Assembly: GCA_950295325.1 (NCBI GenBank)
Contig: OX485804.1
Span: 36,134,429-36,198,428 of the forward strand
Reading direction: 5' to 3'
Origin: Polytrichum commune
Lineage: Eukaryota > Streptophyta > Polytrichopsida > Polytrichales > Polytrichaceae
DNA: 64,000 bases
Shown: positions 1 through 12,478 of the stretch, piece by piece
How the letters are laid out: each line of letters opens with the position of its first letter
How positions within the stretch are numbered: the first letter of the stretch is position 1
Made by a program: the position numbers and the translations under genes
The notes under the pieces: generated by a model
The model's database searches: none
Seen by the model: only the letters and a program-made list of their open reading frames with translations
What the model was told of the DNA's origin: nothing

Positions 1-373
1 AATGCCACATTATATGTCACATTGTTAATAATAATTCACCTTTTTTTATTACTTAAGTTGATGAATAGTATCATGTAGGCAATTAGTGAATGCGACACTT
101 CGAAACCTCTAGGCATCTACTTTAGGCCTTCCGTAAATAATGTACGTGACACCAAATACCACAAACAATGTACGACAATGACATTTGAGATTACACAAAT
201 CATAGCACATTATTTATGTAATAATATGCAAAGTTGTCATAAACCGAATTGACCTTTATAGTTTTATAAGGGGTTGCAAGTAGGGATAAGGCTTGTAGAT
301 GAGGCACTTGTAATTAGGCTCAGTGTTTCATAGTAAATAGTAATGTGGGCTCAAGTTTGGCACAAAGTCATTT
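1..373. other. Intergenic, no feature seen
   Basis: AT-rich sequence with no convincing reading frame, terminal repeat or RNA gene. Confidence 0.5.
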
Positions 374-384
374 GTCTTCTACAC

Positions 385-696
385 CCGGGGCTAGATCACA
401 TCTTCATTCACTTGGGCCCCACCCCTCCCACGCCTCCTTCATTGCCCGGTCTTCTTGCCCGCACTTGCAGTCAAAATTACAAATATTCAAGTTGACACCA
501 CTCTCATTATTCGCAAGTTAATTGATGGAGTTCCTTCACATGCCAAAGGAGCTGGATGGCTTAAGACACCAGATGTTGTCACATTGGTTCCCAATGAGGA
601 AGAGTTCCACGCAAGTCCAAGCAGGAAGACTGTGCAGTGAAGGAGGCGTGGGAGGGGCAGGGCCCGGCCGAATGAAGATGTGATCTAGCATGGGGC
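385..696. mobile_element. Mutator-like (possible Pack-MULE) TIR element
   Basis: Two long terminal inverted repeats, about 57 bases each (385-441 and 638-696), share the core CTAGATCACATCTTCATTC and a CCCCTCCCACGCCTCCTTCA block. The element is flanked by an 11-bp direct repeat GTCTTCTACAC at 374-384 and 697-707. Long TIRs with a 9-11 bp duplication fit Mutator-like elements (inference). The interior (about 470-640) is an open, non-repetitive frame containing KLIDGVPSHAKGAGWLKTPD and ending in TGA, preceded by a splice-acceptor-like CTTGCAG. It could be a captured host gene fragment. I do not recognise the source protein. Confidence 0.6.
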
Positions 697-714
697 GTCT
701 TCTACACTCACTTG

Positions 715-870
715 TAAGTAAGGTAAGTGGGTCTTTCATGGTCATTTCTTAAATTCAAATACCTATAAATGGGCATTATACGAGAACTTCCACATTTTTA
801 AGTGCCCCCTACTTGACCCAGTCACTTAGAGGTAAACCTCCAATGATTTTAACCACAACTACCACCCAAC
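715..870 (-). repeat. Dispersed repeat family E, partial, reverse orientation
   Basis: Carries the family E end (GGTAAGTGGG ... CACCTATAAATGGG-like block) and aligns closely with 19158-19320. Only the terminal portion is present. Family E recurs about ten times in this window. Confidence 0.6.
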
Positions 871-891
871 AAGTTGCACTAGAACAACCAA

Positions 892-1115
892 CTACACTAA
901 ATATTGTATTCAATGTCACTTACTGGTTGGAATTACGCAATGCTATAATTAATTATTGTATGTCTTCTTCTTTTTCAACAAGGGTCAAATTGGTCGTCTG
1001 GATATTATAGAGTGTTAACATCTTTACTTGGTAAAATATTACATTAATAGTGGAAAGATATAGCATTGTGTAACTTTCAATAGTAAGTGACATTAGCTAC
1101 AATATTTAGTGTACC
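892..1115. mobile_element. MITE family H copy 1
   Basis: Both ends read TACACTAAATATTGTA followed by GTCACTTACT and, further in, an ACACAATGCTATA-like block, in inverted orientation, so about 45-60 bases at each end can pair. No coding capacity. Related copies lie at about 48.5, 53.55, 54.3 and 61.6 kb. Confidence 0.6.
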
Positions 1116-2929
1116 GCATTGCGGATGCTTTGGTAGGATGATTGAATGATTTTTTTTTTTTTTTTGGTGTATGATCAAAATTTCTAAATAATTGTGAAAA
1201 ATCATGAATTTTTTTTACCATAGGTTGATATCAAGATGTGTGAAAAAAAATTAAACACATCAAGCCTAATTTTTATGGTAATTAATGAGTCAAATGGCCT
1301 ATATGGAAGGGAAATAATCATAAAGGTTGTCTAATATTAGTGTATTTGGTGTATTATGGAATAAGACCGAAGTCAACAACTCACATGCAATGACAACACT
1401 ATTGTATTTATCAAGCACATTCACTCTAACATTCACATGGAATGGAGTTCGTATTCCACTTTTTGAACTGAACATTTCAAAATCTTGAGTCCTTAAAGCT
1501 TGAGAGAAACGAAGTATGCCAAAGAAGTGTGGAGAAAATCTAGATAGATATGTCATGGGCCTATATATATATACCTAACTTTTCATAAGTTCTTTTACAT
1601 ATTGTGTGAGCCACCCAAACGGCTCGCAGTTGGATTAATGTTTACTTCCTAATTAATAAATGAGATTAAAAAACAGGAGTTAGATTGATGTCAATTAGTT
1701 ATCATTATTAGATGATTAGGTAATTCATGAAGACCTGACACAACGTGTCGAAGAACAAATGAAAAATATATTAAAGAATAGTACCGATGGAGATAGTGCA
1801 ATTGCATGCATTGCGTACATGAAGGCGAAGGCCGCTAGATCAAGGTCTTTTACATCCTTGTGATTGGAAGGGGATGGTCCAGGAGGGTTAGCCCCGGCTC
1901 ATTCACATTTTTTTTTCTCAATTAGAACTCTCTCTCTCCCCTATATGTAGGTGGCAGCGCTGCTTATGGGCATCTTCTTTTCCTTGTTGTATGAATGCTA
2001 GCAAAATTAATGGTGATTAAAAGAATTTCTAAATCCTATTGGAGAACTACTCCATGGATCCGCGGGCTGCTGAAGTTGAAGGCCGCGGCATGAGGTAGAG
2101 ATAAAGTTCGTAGTTAGTTGGTCGTAGCTAAAGCTCTAACTTTAGTATTAATTAGAGTGTTGGAGTGTTGGCTTGGAGAGTGGCATAAAATCACTCATCT
2201 AAGTATGTATTATTCTTTGGACCCCCCCCCCAATTATTTCCACTACTTGGCCACTCTACCTAAAGGTGGTTTGTGTGAAGATTGGTGGAAATCATGTACT
2301 TAGAGCCAAACACCCTCCTATAACAAGTTTAATGCGAGTTCTCGAATGGTTTACTTGTTTTCATAATTTATCAGATAGTTCACTTCAATAGCTTCCAACA
2401 ACATTTTACATGTCAAATTCAAAACTACAATGAATTAGTTAAGGATACTTAAAGTTATACTTAGAAATTATTACTACGGCAATGTTCAATCACAGTTCAA
2501 CTCTAGTAAGATTTTTTCCAAGGTTTTGGGATTCTTTTTTGTATTTTAAATAGTCTTTTTCAATAACTCTCCAATGGAATATCACACATCAATTTGGATT
2601 CATAACGAGGGATATTTGAAGTTCCAATTAAAATTATTGTAGATAGTAGTATTTTCCCCAAATTTAACCCTAACAGTTAATTATCGAATGTCGGAGTGGC
2701 AAATAGGTTAGTTGTTTATGGATGATCTACTTGATAAATGTGCTAGGTGTGATGGATGAAATTTAGATGAAGTTGGGATGATTTATGTTGGATGATGAAT
2801 GACTTTGTGATGGATGAAATGATGGACTTGAGATGAACTTAGTGTGTATTACATAGATGAATGATGATGGGATGAATGTTATGCATCTTGATAATCATAG
2901 GATATAAAAGGTCATTGCTTGGAGACACT
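1116..2929. other. Intergenic AT-rich stretch
   Basis: Contains a poly-T run near 1150-1165, a short C run near 2223, and a degenerate GATGAA/GATGGA-rich minisatellite at about 2745-2880. No gene, RNA or complete transposon is evident. Confidence 0.5.
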
Positions 2930-3740
2930 AGGGTGGTCCATCCATTCAACCAATCTTGTGGGTTGTTACTTTGATTAAAGTAGCAATTGTCACCACATAT
3001 TGCTTTTTTTTTTTAATAAATGATTTATTGATCATTTTTTGCCCATTTGCTATCAACCTACAATATTGGATTATTGCAACCCTTGGTTTTGTCAATTGCT
3101 CATTTGGATTACTTTGTAGATAGATAGATAGAAACTCCGGTCCCTTTTTAGCAAGGGGCCGGCGTGAATAAAGTGTCCGTTCGTAATGTCAATGACCCGA
3201 TGCCCACTGGACAAGGGGACATTGGGGCAATACTACTCTCCCCTTTCGAGGATGGACACTATAGTGACACACTATACTAGTTCCTAGCTAGCCACTAGTG
3301 CCTTGAAGATACCGGACATGGTATCCCCCCAAAGGACTTTGAGGTACCCATACAACAAGGTCCAAGGACCCCCCACCATAGTTGGGTGGACTAAGGTGGT
3401 GAGCACCACGCCGGCATGGGGAATAGAACCCACAACCTCCTCATTGGGGGCCATGAGCCCTAACCACCAAGCCAAGGCCCGTGGTGCCGATTACTTTGTA
3501 ACAAAATATAGCACAAGACGAGGTTTATAAGCTTTCACATGTTAGTAACCATTTTGTAGAACATCCAGCACCACAATTTCAATTACAAGTCATATGAAGT
3601 CATATGCGATGGGTTCTAATTATGATCATGAAGGTGCATTCATAATGTTGCTTGAGTCAGCATCCATGGGGATCTGATTTGTTGCTCATAAGGCCCATTG
3701 TCCTTCTAATTTGCGATTAAGGTGAAGAAGTGCAGTAATC
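2930..3740 (+). mobile_element. Degenerate 5' remnant related to the 19.3-22.8 kb transposase element
   Basis: The blocks AATTTCAATTACAAGTCAT, ACGAGGTTTATAAG and GATGGGTTCTAATTATGATC match 19400-19620, the 5' leader and exon-1 start of the pogo-like transposase gene. The first codons read MGSNYD as in that gene, then diverge and stop. Similarity fades after about 3740, so the transposase body is missing. The copy is interrupted by the SINE at 3119-3488. Confidence 0.6.
3119..3488 (-). mobile_element. tRNA-derived SINE, minus orientation
   Basis: Read on the minus strand the head has a pol III A-box-like TGGCTTGGTGG (plus 3464-3474) and B-box-like GGTTCTATTCC (plus 3420-3430). It ends in a (TATC)n simple-repeat tail (plus 3119-3132). 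It is bounded by a perfect 12-bp direct repeat GATTACTTTGTA at 3107-3118 and 3489-3500. The paralogous sequence at about 19410-19450 is continuous at the same point, which supplies an empty site. Length is 370 bp. Confidence is high for the insertion and good for the SINE class. Confidence 0.8.
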
Positions 3741-6700
3741 ATAATATTTAGGGGAATGGAGTAATATTATTGGCTATGAAATGGATTCTTCACCAGCTAG
3801 GGTTTACATTGCGGCCAAGACTTCTCTAGTGGAGAATTTCAAGCACGAATGAAAGAATGACACGGTTGTCAACATGACAACATTTTTGTGAGGGGAGTTT
3901 TTTGGACAGCCTCAAACCCTCAGTCAAGAAACTTGACCTACGAAGAACTCCAACTTCATGATTTTATTATTATTATTGTTTTCCCATCTTGTCTGCCATA
4001 CCAACTGTTGCCTCAAACGAGCCACCTCACATTCACGTGGTTGAGGTGACGTGGCCGCCTCACATGCCTGCATTTCGGGAAAGGCTTATAAGCCTCCTCC
4101 TCGATAACCTTGTCTTTGGTTAAAATAACCTTGTGACTAGTGCACTTCTTCACAATAGTCTAAACTAGCCCTAAGAATTGTGTGAGCCCTTTGCTACCTA
4201 GTGACTATCATTGGGCTCACAACCTACTCAACCCCATAGTTTAAGTAACTTGCATGAGAAGTCCATGACTAATACTCACTCTTTCCCACCTTATCTTATC
4301 CACACATTATACCTCTAGGTAATTGACGTTGAGTGATATTATGTCAATCATTGTGTTGTGGGTGAAGAGTGGAAATGGAAGAAGAGGCCAACACTGGAGA
4401 GAGAAATCGTGTTTTGCTATCTATCATGCAACTTGGAACATAGATTCCATTTATCCATTTTGAATGTTGCTCGAGTGGATTTAATAATATTAAATATGTC
4501 AAAATTTTAGGACGCTGAAAATAATAACAATGTGCCTATATATGTATATGCTAGAAACATAGAAAAATAGCAAAATATGTAGCAAAATAACTCAACAAAT
4601 CACTAGTTCACTCCCCCCCCCATCTCCAACTACTTACGGTCATCACCCCTATGTGCAAATGCCCAAATCACACAAACAAATTGAGATATGAACAATACAA
4701 AGAAAGCATACGATTTGGCCTACCAACTTTTCCTCCCTCATTTGCAATTTATGCCCATTATGAGAGGTTGACACACGTCTCCACCTCCTTTCCATGTGCA
4801 CCAATCTCACCCTCAACAATATCAAATTAACCAAATACAACAAAGCGGTATGGCTACTCCTCTCCCACTCCACAAAACGAGACACCGTACCAATGGGTGC
4901 ATGCAACCACCTTGGAGCCCCTTTCACATGCATATGCCCCACAACAACACCATGCCAATACCTTGCAATCCTTGAACTTGACATCCTTATCATCACCATC
5001 ACCACCCTAAAGCACCCTAAAGAATACCATATACTACACCACCGAGAACTCTAGCCTACAGTTCATTGAATTTACCTAGTGCCAAGACCGCAACCCCACC
5101 ATCACAACCCAATGGGAAAAAAACTCAAGTACCAAATACTAGTGGACACTCTAAAAGACGTTGGATGGTATGCCACATTCACCATCCTCACAACATGCAT
5201 CCGAGGAAGCATCCACGCGGACATGTGCACCATTCTACTAGCACAATATTACATTCCCTTAATGCTTGTGTATGCAATAAACTCAAATGACAATCATCAA
5301 ATATCTCATCTTAGTCCATCCCCCTCTCCAATTCTTTCCCTATGTACATATTCCACGATAACAATCATAACATCATTCAACCGAGTATGTACATTGGGTG
5401 CGATTGGGAACAAAGCACAACTTATTTGGAATTATACTTTGTTTATTCTCACAACATGGCACTGCACTAGCAAATTCAAGCTGAAAAACTTGGCTGAAAC
5501 AACGTACACCCTAAATTCCGTAATATCAACCTTCATAATGTCACTCACTCTCTAATATGCCAAAACCCTAGGGAACGGATGTCCGTAGTTCAAATCTCAC
5601 TCCTTATTGTCACATTTCTCTCCCTTATATCACAAATTGTGTCATTAATGCAAACCATCAAAGAAGTCAACCCACACCCTCGCATTGCGCCATGTGTCAA
5701 TATGTGAAGTGTCACCTTCTTCTTCTTCTTCTTCTTCTTCTGCCACTCCTTGAATGTTGGTGCATGCATATGCCACATCGCCTGGGAAGGCCAAGTGGAG
5801 TGGACCACACCACACCATTAAAATGTTGCACTTTGTGGTATTCCATAGCGTCACATGCTGCACTAATTCTATAGTATCACACATCCTTGTTAACACTACA
5901 AAACTCTGTAATATCACCACGTGCAATTTGGTTGCCAACAGGTGTGATACTACGGAGCTTAGAATGTAATCGTATTATTAGAATGGAACAGCTGATAGTG
6001 GCTGAATAATGGGTAGTATTTTGAATGGACAGTATTAGTACGTCATGATGAGGAACCATGTTTCGTTTATTAAGGGATTCATTTGCATCTTGTGTCCTGG
6101 AATTAGGTCCTGGCAACCTCGGACACTGGGCGGCCACGATGAGCCGATCTGGATGGCATCGATCTTGGGGCTGCCACGTGCTACTATTTTTAGAGATTAT
6201 AGGTGTTAGGATCAGCATCTTATCATCAAAGCTCCCTTGATTTGATTTACTAAGCTTAAGTCAAACACCTTAGAAAATTAGTGTGGTTGTTGGTGGTGAT
6301 CGGTTCGGTTAGTTCAGCTAAGTTAAACATTGGAGCTTACTAATGAGTGTCATTTAACCCTAAGCAACATTCTCCTCAAAATCGGCCTCAAATGATTGTT
6401 TCTAAGAGAGATTATTTAGGATTCAATCTGCCGGTGGTTTTGAGCATCCAACTGTACGGTTTCATAGCTTTCCAAGTACAAATGAGTGTTGTTTTTCCTA
6501 TCTGACACATTTCCTAGTGTATCATGAGGTTTAGTCCAAATCCAATGAAATTTGGGGGTTCAAGGTTCATATTTAATTAGGCTTAATTAGGTTCATTATG
6601 TTCAATTATTCTTAATATGCTTAATTAACTTTAATTACACTTAACTAGCTTGGATGTGTATGAACACTGGTGTAAGTAGAAGGAATTAACTAAAGTATAA

Positions 6701-6948
6701 TAAAATATACAAACTAAAAAGAAGACACTAATTTAAATTTCATTTAGAACGACAAAGACCCTTTCAAATGGCAAATTACATAAATTATGAGGTCCCCAAT
6801 GCTAAGGAGGATTTTGTAAATTTTTGACTTCCAAGTTGATTACGCTTTATTGATGGCTTCACTTTGGGAATGAAATCCAAGTCACTTGCTTATTGGATGG
6901 TGGCAAGAGGAGGGGGAGGGGGTGAAGGCAATACGTTATGGAGAATAA
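3741..6948. other. Intergenic, low-complexity stretches
   Basis: C-rich/A-rich skew at about 4600-5600 produces long but compositionally biased open frames that I do not accept as genes. A (CTT)n microsatellite lies at about 5715-5741. No complete element recognised. Confidence 0.5.
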
Positions 6949-7326
6949 GGGTTGGTTCACATGGGGTCCCGAGTCCCAAGTCCCAACATGGAGGCAAAGT
7001 CCCAACTTGTGAGCCTCAAGTAACCACTGAAATATGTTTAAATTGTCATTAAGGTCGGCTCTTTATTATTTTATGCAAAAATATTTGCGGGACTTGGGTT
7101 GAAAGTTGGGTCTAGCTTTTTGCTCGACCCAACTCGCAACACAAATCCCAAGCCTCACCTCCAAAAAGTATTGCCATGTAGGCATCCATGTCATAGTTGG
7201 GACTTAGGACTTGGGACCCCATGTGAAGTGGTAAGTCCCAACTTCCATGCTCTCAAGGGTTGAGATTGCACGGATTGACCTTGAGTGACTTGGGACTCGT
7301 GACTTGGGACCTGTGTGAACCAACCC
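6949..7326. mobile_element. MITE family C copy 1 (PIF/Harbinger-like)
   Basis: Begins GGGTTGGTTCACATGGG and ends with its complement CCTGTGTGAACCAACCC. Target duplication is TAA at 6946-6948 and 7327-7329. The interior is rich in AAGTCCCAAC/GGGACTTGGG motifs. A second copy of nearly the same length is at 53169-53548. A 3-bp TAA duplication with GGG-starting TIRs fits PIF/Harbinger MITEs. Confidence 0.8.
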
Positions 7327-7329
7327 TAA

Positions 7330-7832
7330 GGGCCACTTCACACACGAGACTGAGAGCCCATCACCATTACATTTCAAGCACTCTCATTGGTGGAAAAGAT
7401 AGAGCCGGTCCAAGTTCACTTCACACTACGCTCGAGGGACCAATAGAGTATGTGAATGCAAGATGGATGTAAAGTCTACATGGATTCCTACATGGAATCA
7501 AATGGATCATGTTTCATGGTCACTTGGATTATTTTCAAACACCACCTCTTGGAGGTAGGCCTACCAGAAAACCAAGAGACCCTGGCACTCCGTACGTTCA
7601 CAACCGTTGATTCATTCTATTAAATCATGTGCGGGGACCTGCATGAATAGACATTCCTTGAAATAACATTTCGTTGAGGCCCCGGTCACATATGGCTTCA
7701 CAATACACTTGAGGATCCGTGACCACACTACATGATGTTGGAGGTGTGTTCAGACGGCCTTTGGACACTCACTTTCTTTTGGGCTCTCACAATTTCATGG
7801 TCACGGCTCTTGGCTCGTGTGTGAAGTGGCCC
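7330..7832. mobile_element. MITE family B copy 1 (PIF/Harbinger-like)
   Basis: Perfect 19-bp terminal inverted repeat GGGCCACTTCACACACGAG with TAA on each side (7327-7329 and 7833-7835). Its left TAA is also the right TAA of the neighbouring family C element. Length 503 bp. Subterminal blocks (CTCTCATTGGTGGAAAA, CTACATGGA) recur in the other B copies. Confidence 0.85.
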
Positions 7833-8006
7833 TAAGTAGTGTGTTTTGAAGGGTGTATAGCCGAACGCGCCGTGTTAAGAAAACCACAGCGATTGGCTGT
7901 GCATGGATGTAGGTCCGATGTACGACATGTGGTCAATCGTGATTCGACCTCAAAATGGAAAGTGGCAACGGCTTGGAAGTTGGTGAAGTCCACTGAGGCC
8001 GCAATT

Positions 8007-9190
8007 TGGCAGCTCTGCCATGGCTTTGTTGCTGGCGGATTTTGGCATCGACTCATGGAATTTGTGGGAGTGACGTGGCATGATGAGTCAATGCATTTCG
8101 ATTGAGGCATTCATCCGGTAAAGTAAAGCAGATGAAACCATGGGTTTAGTCCCAAACCCCGCGTTTGTGAGAATTAACACAAAGTCACCCAAGTTTTCTT
8201 AATGCTTACATTCTCATACACAAAGAGTGGTGTCGGATTATTAAAAACTTGCTTTTAGCTTGTCCTACTAGGATGGGTGGGCCAAGCTAGCCTTGCATAG
8301 CCCTTGGCAGCTTTGCCATGGCTTTGTTGCTGGCGGATTTCGGTATCGACTCATGGAGTTTGTGGGAGTGACGTGGCATGATGAGTTTATGCATTGCGAT
8401 TGAGGCATTCATCTGTAAAGTAGAGTAGATGCAACCATGGGTTTAGTCCCAAACCCTGCGTTTGTGAGAATTAACACAAAGTCGCCCAAGTTTTCTTAAT
8501 GCTTACAGTCTTATACACAAAGAGTGGTGTTGGACTATTAAAAACTACCTTTTAGCTTGTCCTACTAGGATGGGTGGGCCAAGCTAGCCTTGCATAGCCC
8601 TTTGCAGCTCTGCCATGGCTTTGTTGCTGGTGGATTTCGGTATCGCCTCATGGAGTTTGTGGGAGTCACGTGGCATGATGAGATTATGCATTGCGATTAA
8701 GGCATTCATCTGTAAAGTAGAGCATATGCAACCATGGGTTTAGTCCCAAACCCCGAGTTTATGAGAATTAACACAAAGTCACCCAAGTTTTCTTAATGCT
8801 TACATTCCCATACACAAAGAGTGGTATCGGACTATTAAAAACTGGCATTTAGCTTGTCCTACTAGGATGGGTGGGCCAAGCTAGCCTTGCATAGCCCTTT
8901 GCAGCTCTGCCATGGCTTTGTTGCTAGTGCATTTCGGCATCGGCTCATGGAGGGTGTGGGAGCCACGTGGCATGATGAGTTTATGCATTGCAATTGAGGC
9001 ATTGATCCGGTAAAGTAAAGCAGATGCAACCATGGGTTTAGTCCCAAACCCAACGCTTGTGAGAATTAACACAAAGCAACCCGAGTTTTCTTAATGCTTA
9101 CAGTCCTATACACAAAGAGTGGTGTCGGATTATTAAAAACTTGCTTTTAGCTTGTCTTACTAGGATGGGTGGGCCAAGCTAGCCTTGCAT
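8007..9190. repeat. Tandem array, four units of about 297 bp
   Basis: The landmark GCAGCTCTGCCATGGCTTTG recurs at about 8009, 8306, 8604 and 8900. The array ends at CTAGCCTTGCATAG near 9190, giving four nearly whole units. Units share CCATGGGTTTAGTCCCAAAC and GAATTAACACAAAG and differ by scattered substitutions. Short open frames run through them on both strands, but none spans units or resembles a known protein. The 170 bases before the array (7836-8006) are unique. Confidence 0.9.
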
Positions 9191-10246
9191 AGGTTGATCC
9201 ATGATTTAGGACATCATGTCCCATGCGCACACCCTATTATGAATCCTAAAATTTCGCAAAAGTTTTTGAAGATAGCAAGTATAGGAAGTCCCAACAATTT
9301 CACCCAACTATCAAAATAAGTTCCAATACACGACGAGTCAACGATCTCTTGATAGAAAGTTTTCTCAACGAAAGATCTAACCCATGGTTTCGTCCCTCTT
9401 TGAGGGACTTCATGGGTAACTCTTGTGAATATTTTTGAGGGGTTTCAGTGTTTGTTCTTCTATCTATGCTTAACCACACACCACTCAACTATAGGCATCC
9501 AATTAAAGAATAGTAACCAAATAGGTTTGATTGCTTTATTTCATGTCAGCTTTATGGACTCATGCCACTAAATAACAAGATATGACAGGCATATGTTCCA
9601 ATAAACATTTCTAATCACATGGATAATGGTTGTAAAGGCTCACTCATTGATGTTCGAAAATGTGTTTAAGTAGTATTATCTTTGGATATCATGAACATGT
9701 AAGATATAGTCGAACCACCTATTCCCGATTAGGACTTCATTGGGAATCTATAGAGTGCATTAATTTTGATTAGGTTGGAACCAATAGTGCCATGACACAT
9801 GTCCTTGTTTTGAGTGCTAAAGTGAGGAGGAATGAGCAGTTGAAACGAGCGGGTATGACATACTCTAGATATTGATAATGTATTCGGGCCAACTTTTGGC
9901 TTCAAAACTTCATAGTAACTTCAATTTAAGAAATTAAAACTACCGAAAAATTTGGAGCTCTCTTGATTTCTATCTTCCTACACGAGAAAAAATTGCACCT
10001 CCTTATACTTCTCCATATACGTGCAAAATCTCTTAAGTGATCGGTTATGGGCGCCTCTACTCTACATACCACCACCTCCGACATCTTTCCAAGATTAGCC
10101 CATGCACACACCTCCACGCATGTTTCCTAAGTTGAGTAAGCTACGACTTAATGTTCATTCATTTGCAGCAAGCTCCTCAAGTGGCATGAAACCTTTGTTA
10201 GTCTTCTCACTGACCTCCCATGTTTTCCTTCTCTGCTTTTGGTTTA
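9191..10246. other. Intergenic, possible decayed family E fragment
   Basis: 9400-9530 has a weak match to the 3' half of family E (CCACACACCACTCAACTATAGGC-like block). Otherwise nothing recognised. Confidence 0.35.
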
Positions 10247-10592
10247 GGGCCACTTCACACATGAGATTGAAGGCCTATGACTATTGCATTCTAAGATATC
10301 TCATTGGTTGAAATGGCCGAGACTGTCCAAGTTCACTTCACACTAGAAGGTGAAAGTCTAAGGGTCCAAAGAGATTATCATGAATGAAAAGTCTACATGG
10401 ATTCTTACATGACATACTATAAATAAGGAATCATGGATTGCTAGAATTTGTGTCATGCCTACCTTCAAGAGGTAAGCATGATGCAAATTCTCATAGACCA
10501 TGTCTGTTAAACAACTTGTACGGCATTTGGCTAAGATTCGAGGGCCTTGACAATTACATGGTCACAACCTTGGCTCGTGTGTGAAGTGGCCC
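10247..10592. mobile_element. MITE family B copy 2 (PIF/Harbinger-like)
   Basis: TIRs GGGCCACTTCACACATGAG / GGGCCACTTCACACACGAG (one mismatch) with a TTA duplication at 10244-10246 and 10593-10595. Length 346 bp, an internally deleted relative of the copy at 7330-7832. Confidence 0.85.
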
Positions 10593-10595
10593 TTA

Positions 10596-12478
10596 TGAGG
10601 TGGTCAACTCTTTTCTTTTTGGCTCCTTCCCATGTTGGCACACTCCACTGAGAATTTGGTGTACGAATGAGGATAAATTTGTCAATGACATTTATCACAA
10701 TAAATTTGGGAATTCTGGTTTCAATAGAATTGAACTTGTGTAACAACATGTAAACAATCCAAACATTTGATTTCATGCTTTATTTATTTATGCATGGATG
10801 GTATAGGATATATATATATACACCTTGGTAAAGCGCTATTCATGGTATTAAACGATTTGCTCAAGGATTTTGGAGCATGAGCTCATATGAAATATGCCTT
10901 GTGGTTTTTTTGGCATACTAAAAGTTCATGGTTAATGAAAAGAGGAATGTGGGGGAGGGTGTATTTAGATTTGAATGCGGGCTTGTCAAGTGTAGCAAAG
11001 TATTGCTAATGTCTAACAAGTGGTTTCCTTTTTCGATGCATGCACAAGATTAGTAAAGGTGTTGCTCACCATCAAAACCTACCTTCAAGAAATACCTCCC
11101 ATTATTCCAAAGCAATGTGACATTCTTTAAAATCCTTCCCAAAGTACTTTGTTAGGATGTTGGGTTGTTGGATTCTTGTCTCTTCCAATGGAGCAAACAT
11201 TTAACCCAACATGTTTTGAAGTTATAGTGATTAGGTTATGCCTCCATGTGACCTACTTGATCAACATTTGAGAATTAACAAGTGGCCCATTTACATGTAA
11301 TGCACGATGAAAACTTGACATGGTTAAATTGCTAAATCAGCAGTTTATAATGTGGACTAATACGTGATATGATTGAATTGCTCTAATCATTTTTTCCCCT
11401 TCCAATCAATTACATAAATGGTCACTCATCCAAGTGGAGAGGGCTTCAACAACTCTCTTATGCTTTTCTATCTATGCATATAGCATTTCATCCATAAATC
11501 GTTGGTCTTTGTCCATGAGCAAATGGGCCATGCCCATAAATGGCTTGAGTAGGTGAATTATGTATTGTTGCTACCATATCTCATCATCCACTATGCACTT
11601 GCTTTTCTTACAACATCTTACCTCCTTGGATATAGCTTGTTTCCACATGCTTGGGGTTCGTGTCGTCTATGTAAACTCATCCATCGTGTATGAAGGGGCT
11701 CTAGTAAAAACAAGTCCCCTACAAGGTTGAGGGCCGATTCATCCTCTTTAGAATCCACTAGATGAATTTGGAGTCTTTGATGTTGTTTATGAGTCAAATG
11801 ATCTAAAAATAATTGTTTTTGGACTAATAGTGAGCGTAGAAATTTAGTGAAGGTGAAACTAAATTTCTTTACACTATAAATTAGTGCCACCAAAAAATCT
11901 AGGAAGCATTGTTCATTCCAACATTATTCACTACAAATACTGTTCATAACACTATGCACTTAAAGTATCCCACTTGGCACTAGTCGTTGAAAGTATTGAC
12001 ACTTGACACTATTCACTTACAAACATGTGTTTGCAAGCAAATAAATAAATAAGCAAATAAAAAGAAAAAGAAAAAAGAAAAAAGAAAAAAGAAATGAACA
12101 AATAAACATTTTAATCCCTCTACAAGCACCTTGGAGCAAAAGATAATCTTCTTGAAATCCGTTGTAAATGAACATGTATTCCTGAATAAGCGTCACTCAG
12201 TAAAAAGTTCTTCCCTCGTTGAGATTTGGCTAAATAGTGCATACTAATTGGGATCATCAGTGTCGCATGAAGCTGGTGCAAATGATGTTCCCTCTCCAAA
12301 ATCTTGGTAGATTTGGTGACATGATTAGTCTTAGTCAACAAAATTAATATGTAAATTTCAATCTGAAAATTTGCAAGATTTAAATGAACAAAGTGACTAA
12401 TTCCAAGAGCTGGAGATAAGGTGTATGCAATTTGTGTCAACAACATCTTCATGCATGGCAGCAGGTCAATTCTAGGTC
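10596..12478. other. Intergenic
   Basis: AT-rich. An A-rich (GAAAAAA)n tract lies at about 12058-12090. Open frames on the minus strand at 11618-11893 and 12120-12452 lack family resemblance and splice context, so they are not called. Confidence 0.5.

Noticed and set aside
3420..3474. Functional tRNA gene
   Set aside because: Box A/B-like motifs are present, but no cloverleaf can be formed and the body continues for 370 bp with a simple-repeat tail, as in a SINE.
4649..5555. Overlapping long open frames on both strands
   Set aside because: The region is strongly A/C-biased, which removes stop codons in several frames at once. No domain, no splice framing and no family resemblance.
7839..8105. 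88-codon open frame running into the 297-bp array
   Set aside because: Half of it is array sequence and the rest is unmatched; the other units do not keep the frame.
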